DNA of 39,979 nucleotides, from assembly GCA_947600145.1 (NCBI GenBank), contig CANQGA010000005.1:1-39979 (forward strand). Direction: 5' to 3'. The number at the start of each line of letters is the position of its first letter. Position 1 is the stretch's first letter. The DNA comes from an uncultured Lachnospiraceae bacterium. GTDB taxonomy: Bacteria > Bacillota > Clostridia > Lachnospirales > Lachnospiraceae. The notes under the pieces are model-generated. The model saw nothing but the letters and a program-made list of their open reading frames with translations. It made no database searches and was not told the origin of the DNA. The translations under genes and the position numbers were made by a program. Below are positions 24,908-34,400 of the stretch, piece after piece.

Positions 24908-26497
24908 TCACCTCCGCCTTCTCAGGGCTCTCCCGGGAAGGATTCCGATTATATCGCCGTCCTCCATAACAACCTTTCCGTTCACGATCAGCGTATCGAT
25001 CCCGGCCGGGCGCTTCCTCGGCTCCTCATACGTCGCCAGATCCGCGACCCGTTCAAAGTCGAATATCGTCAGATCCGCCGCGTATCCTTTGGCCAGGACT
25101 CCCCTTCCCTTAAGCCCGTAAATGTGAGCAGGGAGGCTGGTCAGTTTTGATATGATCTTCTCCGCTGGCATCCCATGCTCCCTCGCCTGCCGGATGACTC
25201 TCGGGAACGTTCCGAATGTCCTGGGATGGCACCACTCTCCGGTGGGGATCGTATCGCTTCCGATGGTGTAACGGTCATTCTCAAACAGCTGGTATATATC
25301 CCTGAACAGCTGGCTTCTCACGGCCTCATCTTCCGGTTCCGTTCCGCGCCATCCCGCTTCCAGATCATTTTCCAAAAGCGTCTCCACGATCATCTCCGGG
25401 ACGGAAACTCCCATCATTTCCGCGGCCTCTTCGAACGTCTTTCCCAAAAATTCGGAATAAGGATCCTTCAGATGCGTGATCACTCCCGTCGTTCCCTTTC
25501 CCACGATCAGAGAACAGCGCTCTTCCATATCTTTCAGGATCCTCTGCCGCAGGTTCCGGTCTCCCAGCCGCTCCATGACCGCCGGATACCCGCCGTCCTG
25601 GACCCAGCCCGGAAGAAGGACCATCATATATCCGCAGCCCGCAAGATACGGATACAGTTCAAAGGTCACTTCCGATCCGTATTTCCGGCAGACGTCGAAC
25701 GGTTCGATCAGCTTCTCCGGCCGACCGATCGTGGCCGGATATTTCGTCCGATGATGGAGCATATGCATCCTGACTCCTGTCTCGGAAGCCACGCGGACCA
25801 TCTCCTGCAGGGGATCAAACTCAGAACCGATGATATTCAGGCGCAGATGTACACAGAAAACGCCGTCATATTCTTTCACGACCCTGCAAAGTTCAATAAG
25901 CTCTTTTGTATCGCTGTAAGTTCCGGGGTAATAACTAAGGCCGACGGAGAACCCTGCGGCCCCTTCTTCCATGGATCTTCTGAGATGCTCTTTCGCTTTT
26001 TCAAGCCTTTCCCCCACAAGCGGCGCCGAAGTAAATCCGGCTGCCATCTGCCGCACCGCGTTGTGGGTCACGTCGGATGCCACATTGACCGCGCACCCGT
26101 CCAGCAGATCGAGAAACTGTCCGAATGTCTCCCATCGGGGCAGATGACCGCTCACATTGGAGAAGATACCGGCGTTTACTTTCATGGCGTCCTCAAAACA
26201 ACATGGTTCCATGGGAGCAAATCCCAGTCCGCACATACCGGTGACCACTGTCGATACGCCCTGATACACCGCGTTTACATGCTGGCGGTTATTCATCAGA
26301 TTGATCTCCGAATGCGTATGACAGTCAATAAAACCGGGCGAGACGCATCTGCCCGACGCGTCGATCACTCTTCGCGCCTTCACATCCGTAAATTTCCCGA
26401 TATCCGTGATCGTATCACGCTCTACGAGAATATCGGCCGCATACGGCGGCGCGCCCGTTCCGTCAATGATCAGGCCGTTCTTTATTAAGAGTTCCAT
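24908..26497 (-). CDS. N-acyl-D-amino-acid deacylase family amidohydrolase
   Basis: 529 residues from ATG 26497 (MELLIKNGLIIDGTG), which has AAAGGGG upstream and matches the family start. An alternative ATG at 26518 overlaps the RidA stop as ATGA. Metal-binding features are HTH in FIDCHTHSE (His60 and His62), the conserved Cys in VVTGMCGLGFAP, MLHHRTK, and the C-terminal GSDTIPTGEWCHPRTFGTFPRVI, which closely follows the D-aminoacylase consensus. It should hydrolyse an N-acyl-D-amino acid, or a related N-acyl compound, to the free amine in the cytoplasm. It is the third gene of the operon, after the regulator and RidA. Confidence 0.9.
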   Translation of the reverse strand: MELLIKNGLIIDGTGAPPYAADILVERDTITDIGKFTDVKARRVIDASGRCVSPGFIDCHTHSEINLMNNRQHVNAVYQGVSTVVTGMCGLGFAPMEPCCFEDAMKVNAGIFSNVSGHLPRWETFGQFLDLLDGCAVNVASDVTHNAVRQMAAGFTSAPLVGERLEKAKEHLRRSMEEGAAGFSVGLSYYPGTYSDTKELIELCRVVKEYDGVFCVHLRLNIIGSEFDPLQEMVRVASETGVRMHMLHHRTKYPATIGRPEKLIEPFDVCRKYGSEVTFELYPYLAGCGYMMVLLPGWVQDGGYPAVMERLGDRNLRQRILKDMEERCSLIVGKGTTGVITHLKDPYSEFLGKTFEEAAEMMGVSVPEMIVETLLENDLEAGWRGTEPEDEAVRSQLFRDIYQLFENDRYTIGSDTIPTGEWCHPRTFGTFPRVIRQAREHGMPAEKIISKLTSLPAHIYGLKGRGVLAKGYAADLTIFDFERVADLATYEEPRKRPAGIDTLIVNGKVVMEDGDIIGILPGRALRRRR

Positions 26498-26514
26498 ATT
26501 TTCCCCTTTCCTAT

Positions 26515-26985
26515 TCATTCATCCTTCAGTTCGACGATCATCTCGATCTCGACAGGAGTCCCGAAAGGAAGCTCATTGGTTCCCAGGGCAGCTCTCGCGT
26601 GCTGTCCTTTCTCGCCGAACGCCTGTATCAGCAGCTCCGACGCGCCGTTGATCACATAAGGCTGCTCCCCGAATCCGGGCGCGCTGGCCACAAACCCGAG
26701 AACCTTCACGATCCTTTCCACCCTGTCCAGATCATGGATCTCATACTTAAGCGCGGCGAGACAGTTCAGGATCGACTGTCTCGCGCATTCGATCCCCTGT
26801 TCTACCGTAACCGTTTCCCCAAGTCTGCCCTTATAAGGCAGTTCACCGTCCTTCCGGCAGTCCTGGCCGGATACATAGACTAATTTTCCCAAAAAAGTAA
26901 CTGCCGGCAGATACGCAGCCACTGGCTTCGGACATCCCGGCAGTTTATAACCCATTTCCTCTATTCTTTTTTCAATTTGCCCCAT
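26515..26985 (-). CDS. RidA (YjgF/YER057c) family protein
   Basis: 156 residues. Signature regions are FLGKLVYVSGQ and the C-terminal RAALGTNELPFGTPVEIEM, containing the Arg and Glu used by RidA-type enamine/imine deaminases. It hydrolyses reactive enamines or imines released by PLP enzymes, which fits the SelA/DgaE-like gene two genes downstream. AGGAGGGAACTG precedes ATG 26985, and the start overlaps the regulator gene by 14 bp. It is somewhat longer than the archetypal 128-residue RidA, so it belongs to a subgroup whose activity is not certain. Confidence 0.92.
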   Translation of the reverse strand: MGQIEKRIEEMGYKLPGCPKPVAAYLPAVTFLGKLVYVSGQDCRKDGELPYKGRLGETVTVEQGIECARQSILNCLAALKYEIHDLDRVERIVKVLGFVASAPGFGEQPYVINGASELLIQAFGEKGQHARAALGTNELPFGTPVEIEMIVELKDE

Positions 26986-27646
26986 CAGTTCCCTCCTGAT
27001 CCTTTCCGCGCACCATATCCAGATAGTTGTATAAAGTGAACTTCGATATCTGCAGCAGCTCGCAGGCCCTGATCCCGGATTTCGATATCAAAAACGCTCC
27101 TTTTTTGTCAAGGTACCGAAGCAGCTCCAGCTTCTCTTCCCGCTTCATCTCTTCGGGGGCCTTTCCGATCATCTTCACCCCGTTCTGAAACATATGGTCA
27201 AAAAGCTGACTTACATTCTCTGCAAATATTTCGTTTTCCTGATGCTCTTCCGGCTCCATCTCATAGCGGTTCAGATTCTTCAGATACTCTTCAAAATGAA
27301 TGGTCTCCGTAATATCCAGGTTTACGCAGAGGGACCCGATCACAGTCCCCTCATCGTCGCGGATATAGATGGAAGAAGAGCGCAGGATCTTCCCGTCGCG
27401 GGTATGCGTAATGTAATTGTAGCGGTTTCCGTCTACATTACTGCCGCGGAGGACTTCCAGCCCCAGATTGCTGCCGCATCCGCCGATCTCCCGGCCAGTC
27501 AGATGCCCGTTACGGATATCTACAATTGTATGATTATAATCTTTTGTCAGATCATGCAGCACCACCTCACAGGAAGAGCCGAACTGTCTCTCCAGCATGT
27601 CCAAAATGCTCTGCAGCAAATCCCACTGCTCATAAATGTTTTTCAT
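26972..27646 (-). CDS. YheO/DauR-like transcriptional regulator (PAS + HTH)
   Basis: 224 residues. The N-terminal 120 residues match the YheO-type PAS sensor (VVLHDLTKDYNHTIVDIRNGHLTGRE; IGSLCVNLDITE), and residues of about 165-215 form the HTH_22-type helix-turn-helix (FLISKSGIRACELLQISKFTLYNYLDMVR). DauR, a family member, represses D-arginine use, in line with the D-amino-acid enzymes encoded downstream. It is first in the operon, probably autoregulated through the palindrome at 27674. AAGGAGAGG precedes ATG 27646. The ligand is likely the imported compound or its deacylated product. Confidence 0.9.
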   Translation of the reverse strand: MKNIYEQWDLLQSILDMLERQFGSSCEVVLHDLTKDYNHTIVDIRNGHLTGREIGGCGSNLGLEVLRGSNVDGNRYNYITHTRDGKILRSSSIYIRDDEGTVIGSLCVNLDITETIHFEEYLKNLNRYEMEPEEHQENEIFAENVSQLFDHMFQNGVKMIGKAPEEMKREEKLELLRYLDKKGAFLISKSGIRACELLQISKFTLYNYLDMVRGKDQEGTDGAN

Positions 27647-27673
27647 ATCAACTGCCTCTCCTTATTCTATTGA

Positions 27674-27691
27674 TATCATACAGATATGATA
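27674..27691. promoter_or_regulatory. Candidate operator palindrome in the operon leader
   Basis: TATCATA-CAGA-TATGATA, two perfect 7-base arms with a 4-base spacer, between the promoter and the regulator start. Its position downstream of the -10 suits repression by the encoded YheO/DauR-like protein. Confidence 0.55.
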
Positions 27692-27753
27692 ACATTTAGT
27701 TTGATTTCTTGCAAGAGCATTCTTAATATTTAGTTATCTGGCCTTGTAATTCA

Positions 27754-27782
27754 TGTATACCATAATTTTTGTCAGATGTCAA
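27754..27782 (-). promoter_or_regulatory. Promoter of the D-amino-acid catabolic operon
   Basis: TTGACA (27782-27777), 17 bases, TATACA (27759-27754), minus strand. Expected start is near 27747, about 100 bases before the regulator gene. The leader contains the TATCATA palindrome. No convincing terminator separates this from the SMP-30 gene upstream, so some read-through is possible. Confidence 0.82.
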
Positions 27783-27832
27783 GCAATATATCAAACTTAT
27801 TTTAATATTTTGCGCGTTTCTCTTATTATTTT

Positions 27833-28678
27833 TCATTTATTTAAGACTCTTCGTTTGAACATGACAAAAGATCTGCCAGGAATCTCTGTAAAGAACCGGT
27901 CTATATTCCCGGTATCCGCCAGCGTTACATAGCAGGTTTTCCCGTCCGGTCCGCCAAAGGCGATGTTGGAGCACTTCTTCCCGCTCAGATATATCTCGGA
28001 AACCGGCTTTCCATCCGGGGAAAGGATCACGACCGTCCCTTTATCATAGCGCGTCACATACAGATTCCCTTCCGCGTCGCACCGCATGCCGTCCATCTGG
28101 AAATCCTCGAATTCATAAAACAGCCGTTTATTTTCAAGCTCCCGGCCATCCACGAGGTCGTAGGCCCAAATCCTGCGCTGCCGGGATTCATTGACGTAAA
28201 GCGTCTTTTCATCCGGGCTCACTTCGATGCCGTTGGTCGTTCCCATATGGTCCTCCATGAGATCCACCGAGCCGTCCGGACTGACGCGCCATAATTGGCC
28301 GGACAGTTCCTTCCACAGCGGGTCGGAAGCGAACACGACATCTTCGCTGGTGATGCAGATGTCGTTCGGCTGATTCATACGGTCTTCATGGGCCAGTACG
28401 GACAGCTCTCTCGTCTGCATATCGGCCTTCCAGATGTTATGCCCCGTGTAATCCGCGATCAGCATCTCGCCCCTGCTGTTAAACCGTATTCCGTTGCCGA
28501 TGCTGATACCGGGCAATTTCAGGAAAACGGAACACTCTCCGGAAGGAGTTACCTTACCAATTGTATGCTGCTCTCCATAATTGACAGCATATAAATTTCC
28601 TTCCCAGTCACATGCCGGTCCCTCTATTCCGAAGGTAAATCCCCCCGGCGGCGTAAAAACAGAACTTTTGTACAGCAT
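27833..28678 (-). CDS. SMP-30/gluconolactonase-like six-bladed propeller protein
   Basis: 281 residues, a typical SMP-30 length. The metal site is recognisable: Glu in GIEGPACD (about 19), Asn in TTNGIEVSPDEKTLYVNES and Asp in QMDGMRCDAEGNLYV, matching the Glu/Asn/Asp triad of human SMP30. QPNDICI is also conserved. It likely hydrolyses a sugar lactone or similar ester in the cytoplasm; no signal peptide is present. AAAGGAGGTGTC precedes ATG 28678 and a near-consensus promoter lies just upstream. It is on the same strand as the catabolic operon and may supply a lactonase step alongside the Gfo/Idh-type dehydrogenase, but this is inference. Confidence 0.88.
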   Translation of the reverse strand: MLYKSSVFTPPGGFTFGIEGPACDWEGNLYAVNYGEQHTIGKVTPSGECSVFLKLPGISIGNGIRFNSRGEMLIADYTGHNIWKADMQTRELSVLAHEDRMNQPNDICITSEDVVFASDPLWKELSGQLWRVSPDGSVDLMEDHMGTTNGIEVSPDEKTLYVNESRQRRIWAYDLVDGRELENKRLFYEFEDFQMDGMRCDAEGNLYVTRYDKGTVVILSPDGKPVSEIYLSGKKCSNIAFGGPDGKTCYVTLADTGNIDRFFTEIPGRSFVMFKRRVLNK

Positions 28679-28702
28679 CCTGACACCTCCTTTATTTTCT
28701 TC

Positions 28703-28731
28703 ATTTTAAAATTTTTTGTTTGATTTGTCAA
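28703..28731 (-). promoter_or_regulatory. Promoter of the SMP-30 gene with overlapping palindrome
   Basis: TTGACA (28731-28726), 17 bases, TAAAAT (28708-28703), minus strand, giving a leader of roughly 20 bases. The -35 box lies inside a short palindrome ATTTGT-CA-ACAAAT (28724-28737), a plausible repressor site. Confidence 0.82.
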
Positions 28732-28784
28732 CAAATTTATTATTTTTAGTAATATTTTCCTGTACAGCATGTGTTTCTTCCTAA

Positions 28785-28838
28785 ATACAAAATCCCCCGA
28801 ATCTGAAATCTTATCCCGTAAGCTTTCAGATTCAGGGG
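28785..28838 (-). terminator. Terminator after the lipoprotein amidase gene
   Basis: On the minus strand CCCCTGAATCTGAAA pairs with TTTCAGATTCGGGGG, a 15-pair stem with one wobble, followed by ATTTTGTATTT. It lies about 60 bases past the stop codon at 28897. Confidence 0.8.
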
Positions 28839-28896
28839 AAGCCTGTTCTACTATTCGCCTGTCTGCCGCGGCAGGCGCTGCGGGCCGACGGCCCTC

Positions 28897-30222
28897 TTAC
28901 TGTCCGAAGAACGCGTTCACGCCGGCCAGCAGGCCGTCCGCGATCGTCTCCAGCTTGCCGTCCGAGTAATCGGAGACCTTGTCGCCAAGCTCGATATCGA
29001 TGGACGGGACCGTGGAGTAGGAGGTCTGGGTCAGATCCATCTCCATGGAACCGCCGGAGAAGATCTTAACGCCCGCGTTCTTAAGCCCGCCGATCAGGCA
29101 CTCGCCCAAAGCGTTGTGCTCCTGCCAGTGGGACTTGACCGGTTCCATGCTGCGGTAAGAGGAAGTGCTGGGAACGCTCATATAGAACGCGCCCTTGTCG
29201 CTGGTCGTGGAATCCCAGTGAAGCGCGATGTGGCAGTCTGCCGCGTTGTTGGCGATGACGGTGCGGGCGATGTTGTCCAGCTGGACGTCGTCGCTCTCGC
29301 GGATCATCAGCACATCATAGCCTGCCGCCAGGAGCCTGGCCTTGAACTTTAAGGCCATGGCGAGCGTCACCTTCGGCTCCGGCGTGCCGTCCGCAAATGT
29401 CATGCCGCCGGATACGGCGGTCGCCCTGGTCGCGCCTGCAGCCGTGCTTCCGCCGGTCACCTTCGGTGTGCCGTCGGGATGGCACAGAGTCGTTACGGAG
29501 CTGCCTCCCTTGGTTCCGTGGCCGGCGTTGACGCAGACCGTGATCCCCTTGCGGTTCGCGGCGTCGGATTTATACAGAACGGCCGCTCCGGAATTGATCT
29601 TGGAGAATTCCGCGTACTTCCACTCCGGGTTCAGCCGCACCTCTCCCTCGGCGACAGCCGCCGCGGCCGCCCGGGTCTCAGGCTCTTCCAGGGACACAAA
29701 CTGCGAGGAAATGTAACATTCTTTGTCCTCGTAGATGACTTTGCTCCATTCATCGTTATAGCCGATGCGCTTCAAGGACGTTCCCCTGCTCACGTTCGCG
29801 ACCACCTCCGACTGCGTGTCGGAAGAGGCGCGCACATTCACATCGTCCCCGGTCACATAGACCGTCTCATCGGTCTCCGTATAGGCCGGCGTCGTCTCGG
29901 GCGCCGTCGTCTCTGCCTCAGCAGTCTGCGCGGCAGTCTCGTCCGCAGAAGGCGCTGCTGCCTGTCCCGGTCCTGCCGGAGCTCCGGGGCCCGCGGCCTG
30001 CGTTCCGCTCAGATTCTCCGCCTCTATCGCCGGACCCTGCGGCACTGTTTCCGCCTGCCCCTGCTGCGCCGCGGCAGCGCCGGGGCCTTCTGACGGCGCC
30101 GCGCTGGTCTCAATGGGCTGATACCGGTTCTGACATCCGGTTGCCAGCAGAAGGGCGGTCAGTACCGCCGCGGCAATCCTGCCCCCCGCATATCTTCCCC
30201 TGTTTTTCCCTTCCATCTTCAT
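28897..30222 (-). CDS. SH3b-domain lipoprotein N-acetylmuramoyl-L-alanine amidase
   Basis: 441 residues. The signal peptide ends in the lipobox LATGC (Cys at about 30), followed by a long Ala/Gly/Pro/Glu linker that is probably disordered. A bacterial SH3 domain (YVTGDDVNVRASSDTQSEVV, about 124-185) precedes an Amidase_3-type catalytic domain. The zinc ligands there are His in NAGHG, Glu in TPEPKVTL and His in ALHWD, with the catalytic Glu in SIDIELG. It should cleave the amide between muramic acid and the stem peptide at the cell surface during wall remodelling. The start overlaps the mnmA stop by 4 bp (ATGA), so the two are co-translated. A terminator follows. Confidence 0.9.
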   Translation of the reverse strand: MKMEGKNRGRYAGGRIAAAVLTALLLATGCQNRYQPIETSAAPSEGPGAAAAQQGQAETVPQGPAIEAENLSGTQAAGPGAPAGPGQAAAPSADETAAQTAEAETTAPETTPAYTETDETVYVTGDDVNVRASSDTQSEVVANVSRGTSLKRIGYNDEWSKVIYEDKECYISSQFVSLEEPETRAAAAAVAEGEVRLNPEWKYAEFSKINSGAAVLYKSDAANRKGITVCVNAGHGTKGGSSVTTLCHPDGTPKVTGGSTAAGATRATAVSGGMTFADGTPEPKVTLAMALKFKARLLAAGYDVLMIRESDDVQLDNIARTVIANNAADCHIALHWDSTTSDKGAFYMSVPSTSSYRSMEPVKSHWQEHNALGECLIGGLKNAGVKIFSGGSMEMDLTQTSYSTVPSIDIELGDKVSDYSDGKLETIADGLLAGVNAFFGQ

Positions 30223-31301
30223 ATGATAACTCCTCCGCCTAAAACATATTCCCCATCGTAGAACACTGCCGCCTGTCCCGGCGTTATGGCCCGCTGGGGT
30301 TCGTCAAACCGCACCTCGACCAGGTCCGGTCCGATCTCTCTGATCTCACAGGGCGCGCCCTTGTGGGCATAACGGATCTTCGCCGCCGCCCTTCGCGACT
30401 TCCCGCGCAGTCCGTCCGCCGCCATCCAGTTGACGCGGCTGCAGACCAGGCGGTCCGAATATACATCCTCCGCCTCTCCGATGACCACTTCATTGGTCCC
30501 GGGGCGGATCTCCGTCACAAACACCGGATGTCCCATCGCCAGGCCAAGGCCCTTGCGCTGGCCCACCGTATAATGGGTGATCCCCTGATGGCGGCCAAGC
30601 ACCCTCCCCTGCGCATCCACGAAATTTCCCGGAACCGGACTCCTTCCGGTGTCCCTGGCGATAAATCCGGCGTAATCCTGATCCGGCACAAAGCAGATCT
30701 CCTGGCTGTCCGGCTTGCGGGCGACAGGAAGATCAAGCTGCTCCGCCATAGCCCGGATCTCTTCCTTGTGGTAATGGCCCACCGGCATCAGCGTATGTCT
30801 GAGCTGTTCCTGGGTCAGATTGTAAAGCGCGTAGGTCTGGTCTTTCGCCGCGGTCACAGAGCTGCGGACGGCGCAGCGGCCGTTCGGCAGGCATTCCACC
30901 CGGGCGTAATGCCCCGTCGCGATGTAGTCGGCGCCGATATCCAGACTCCGCCTCAGAAGAGCTTCCCATTTGACATAACGGTTGCAGGCGATACAGGGAT
31001 TCGGCGTCCGCCCGTGCGTGTACTCATCGATAAAATAATCGATGACGTGCCTGCGGAACTCATCCCGGAAATTCATCACATAATAAGGGATCCCAAGCTT
31101 CCAGGCGACGCGCCGGGCGTCCTCCACGGCGCTCAGTCCGCAGCAGCCGCCGTTTGCCGCCTGGGTATCGCGGTCTTCCTCCTGCCAGATCTGCATCGTG
31201 ACGCCGACCACATCGTAACCCTGCCTCATAAGCAGCCAGGCAGCCACCGATGAATCCACGCCGCCGGACATGCCGACGACGACCTTTTCCTTTCTGCCCA
31301 T
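30219..31301 (-). CDS. mnmA: tRNA-specific 2-thiouridylase MnmA
   Basis: 360 residues from ATG 31301; the ORF track begins two codons earlier at TTG. The PP-loop MSGGVDSS at the N-terminus binds ATP. The two catalytic cysteines lie in PNPCIACNRYVKW and SQEICFVPDQDY. It adds sulfur to U34 of tRNAs for Lys, Glu and Gln, receiving sulfur from an IscS-type donor. A TTGCAG/TAGAAT promoter lies just upstream and the stop overlaps the amidase lipoprotein gene. Confidence 0.97.
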   Translation of the reverse strand: MGRKEKVVVGMSGGVDSSVAAWLLMRQGYDVVGVTMQIWQEEDRDTQAANGGCCGLSAVEDARRVAWKLGIPYYVMNFRDEFRRHVIDYFIDEYTHGRTPNPCIACNRYVKWEALLRRSLDIGADYIATGHYARVECLPNGRCAVRSSVTAAKDQTYALYNLTQEQLRHTLMPVGHYHKEEIRAMAEQLDLPVARKPDSQEICFVPDQDYAGFIARDTGRSPVPGNFVDAQGRVLGRHQGITHYTVGQRKGLGLAMGHPVFVTEIRPGTNEVVIGEAEDVYSDRLVCSRVNWMAADGLRGKSRRAAAKIRYAHKGAPCEIREIGPDLVEVRFDEPQRAITPGQAAVFYDGEYVLGGGVII

Positions 31302-31351
31302 ACGCAACCTTCTGCACCTTTTCGTGAACCGCTTTCAATCTCCGGATATTT

Positions 31352-31380
31352 ATTCTATACCATATTCGCGGCGACTGCAA
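31352..31380 (-). promoter_or_regulatory. Promoter of mnmA
   Basis: TTGCAG (31380-31375), 17 bases, TAGAAT (31357-31352), minus strand, about 50 bases before ATG 31301. It separates mnmA from the FtsX permease gene, after which I see no clear terminator. Confidence 0.7.
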
Positions 31381-31446
31381 GGAAAAATTTCCGCGTCTTT
31401 GGCGCGTCTCCGCCGGACCGCCTGCAGACAGCGCGAACCGCCGGGC

Positions 31447-34400
31447 TCATTCCACCGTCTTCAGGCTTTCCACCATATCCACCTTCTTAAGCTTAAAATG
31501 GGCCGCGATGTTGACGATGACCGAGAAGAACACCGTCAGAACCGCCGCCAGCACATACGCGTAGGGCGGCGCGGTACGCCCGAACATGACCAGATTGACC
31601 TCTACCGTAAGGACCAGCCAGGAATGCAGAAAACGCCCCATGACCAGCCCCAGAAGGATCCCGAAGATCGTCAGGAAAATATTTTCGCGGTAGACGTAGG
31701 CTGTGGTCTCCCGGTCATAGAAGCCCAGAACCTTGAGCGTGGCCAGCTCCCGGGTCCGCTCGGTGATATTGATGTTCGTCAGGTTATAAAGAACCACAAA
31801 AGCCAGCGCGGCGGCCGCGATGATGATGATAACTACCGCATAGTCGATGGCCACCATACTGTCCGTGAAGCTGTCCCGGATCGTGGCGATGTAAGAGTAG
31901 GAGGTAACAGCGTCCATCTCCATCAGCTCCACCGACACCCGCTCGGACTGGTCCGCGCCGGCCCCGAAAGCATAGCGGAGCAGGAGCACATTGTCCTCCG
32001 GCTCCTCGCCGAACAGCTGCATGTAGACGCCCTCAGACAGATAGACGTAATGCCGGACGTAGTTTTCCGCGATATCGGAGACCACGGCCGTAACACGCGT
32101 ATCATCCTTCTCCAGCGTGATCGTGTCCCCCGCCCGGACGTCCAGAAGCTCCGACAGCTTCTCGGTAATGATGACGCCGTCATCCGGCAGGACCACCGGC
32201 TCGCTGTCCAGACGATGGCGGAGGTCGATGAATCTGGTAAATTCTTCCATATCCTTCACCGCGAACAGGAAGACGTCATAGGCCGGCCCATCCGTCGAAG
32301 CCTCGGCCATGGACTGCGAGGAGACCAGGTATTCCTCAACATTTTCATTGGCGGACAGGTAGCTTTCCACGGAGGCGGTCTCCGCGGGATCCGCGTCAGC
32401 GTCCAGACCTACAGACGCGTCGTAGAGCGAGATCTCGTCAAACTGGCGGTTCAGGATCGAGAAAATGGAGTCGTGCAGACCGAAACCGGTGACGATCAGG
32501 GCCGTGCAGCCGCCGATTCCGATCACGGTCATCCAGAAGCGCCTCTTATAGCGGAACAGGTTGCGCATCGTCACCTTCCATGTGAAGGAGAGCCTGCCCC
32601 AGAGCGGCCGTATGTATTCGAGGAAGACACGCTTGCCGGGCTTGGGAGCGCGGGGCCGCATCAAATTGGCCGGAGTATCCACCAATGTGGACAGACAGGC
32701 CCAGAGCGCCGCGCCGGTGGTGCAGAAGACCGCCGCCAGCACCGAGATCACATAAGTCGCCATCTGGTTCTTAAACCGCAGCGCGGGGATATTGTACATG
32801 ATGTTAAACGCGTTGGCGATCACGCCGGGAATCAGCGTACAGCCCAGCATCAGGCCAAGCACGCCGCCGATCAGGCTGGCCGCCAGGGCATAGCCGATAT
32901 ATTTTCTGGAAATGGACAGACGCGAGAAGCCCAGCGCCTTCAGGGCGCCGATCTGGGTCCTCTGCTCCTCCACCATCCTGGTCATCGTAGTCAGGCAGGC
33001 CAGCGCCGCAACCAGGAAAAAGATCACCGGGAAGATGTTGGCCAGATTGCCGATCCGCTCCGAATCCTGTCCGTAGCCCTCAAAACCGGCGTTCGTATTG
33101 CGGCCCAGCACATACCACTCACATTCGTCGATCTCAGCGAGCTCCTCCCTCGCGTCGTCCAGCTCGGCCTGGGCGTCGTCCAGTTTCTGCTGCGCGTCGG
33201 CGATCTTCTCGTCGGCTTCCTTCTTCCCGTCCTCATACTCTTCCAGACCGTCGGCATATTCCTGCTCGCCGTCAGTAAGCTCGGCAAGGGCGTCGTCCAG
33301 CTCCTTCCGGCCGTCGGCGCGGGCGTCCTCCAGTTCGGCCGCTCCGTCGTTATATTCCTCCCAGCCGTCAGCCAGCTCCCGCTCGCCGTCCTCGATCTCG
33401 ACGCGGGCGTCTTCCAGTTCTTTCCAGGCGTCGTCCAGTTCGGTACGGCCGTCGGCAAGCTCCTTTTCCGCGTCGGCAAGCTCGCTCTTCGCGTCCTCCA
33501 GCTCCCTGCGGGCATCTGCCAGCTGCGAACGGGCGGATTCGATCTCAGACTGGGCGGAAGACAGCTGGGACTGGGCGGCTTTCAGTTTTGCCTCATTTTG
33601 GGCCGCTTCAGCATATCCATAATTGATCTGCCTTTCCAGTTCTTCAAACGTATAAATCCAGGCGATCTGATTTCCTATGCTTGCAGCCATATTCCGAAGT
33701 TCATTCCGCTTTTCTTCCGCATTATGGATTTTCTGCGTCAATTCATCTCTTTTCTGAGCATTCCCCGGAGTTGCAGGACCGAGTCCTGCGAGTTCCGCCT
33801 GAAGCCCGGCCAACTCATTCTCCGTTCCCAGCAATCCAGCCTCCAGCTGTTCCCTTTGTGACAACAGCTCAGGCAACATAGCCTTACCTTTCTCATACTC
33901 TGACCTGTTTTCCTCCAGCTGCGCTTCACCAGCCTTTAATTCCGCCAGCTTCTGCTCATACAGCGCCAAGCCGTCGGCATACTCCCTCCGTCCGGCCTCA
34001 TAGGCCGACAATCCGCTGCTGTATTCCGACTGACCGTCCGCGTATTCCTTCTGTCCGTCTTCGTATGCCTTCCTGCCGTCCTCATACTCCTTCACGCCGT
34101 CCTCATACTCGGCAAGCCCGTCCTGGTATTCTTTCATTCCGTCGGCGTACTGCTGTTTGCCGTCCGCCAGCTCCCGCTCGGCGTCCAGAAGCTCCTGATG
34201 CGCGTCCGCCAGCTCTTTCTTTGCGTCCCGGATCTCCTCATCATAGGTATCCTGACCCTCACGGTAATCTTTCCAGCCGTCGTCCAGCTCCTGCCGCGCG
34301 TCCATAAGCTCCTGCCGCGCGTCCGCCAGCTCTTTCTCCGCGTCGTCCTGCGCGTCAGCCAGTTCTTCCCGGGCGTCGTCCAGTTCCGCCTGCGCGTCGT

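Noticed and set aside
19179-27646. Genomic island integrated at tRNA-Ser
   Set aside because: The catabolic operon lies on the 5' side of the tRNA, no integrase is present, and I found no duplicated tRNA 3' end.
31270-33861. Long plus-strand ORF of 863 residues
   Set aside because: Antisense to the FtsX permease gene and composed of biased residues mirroring its heptads.
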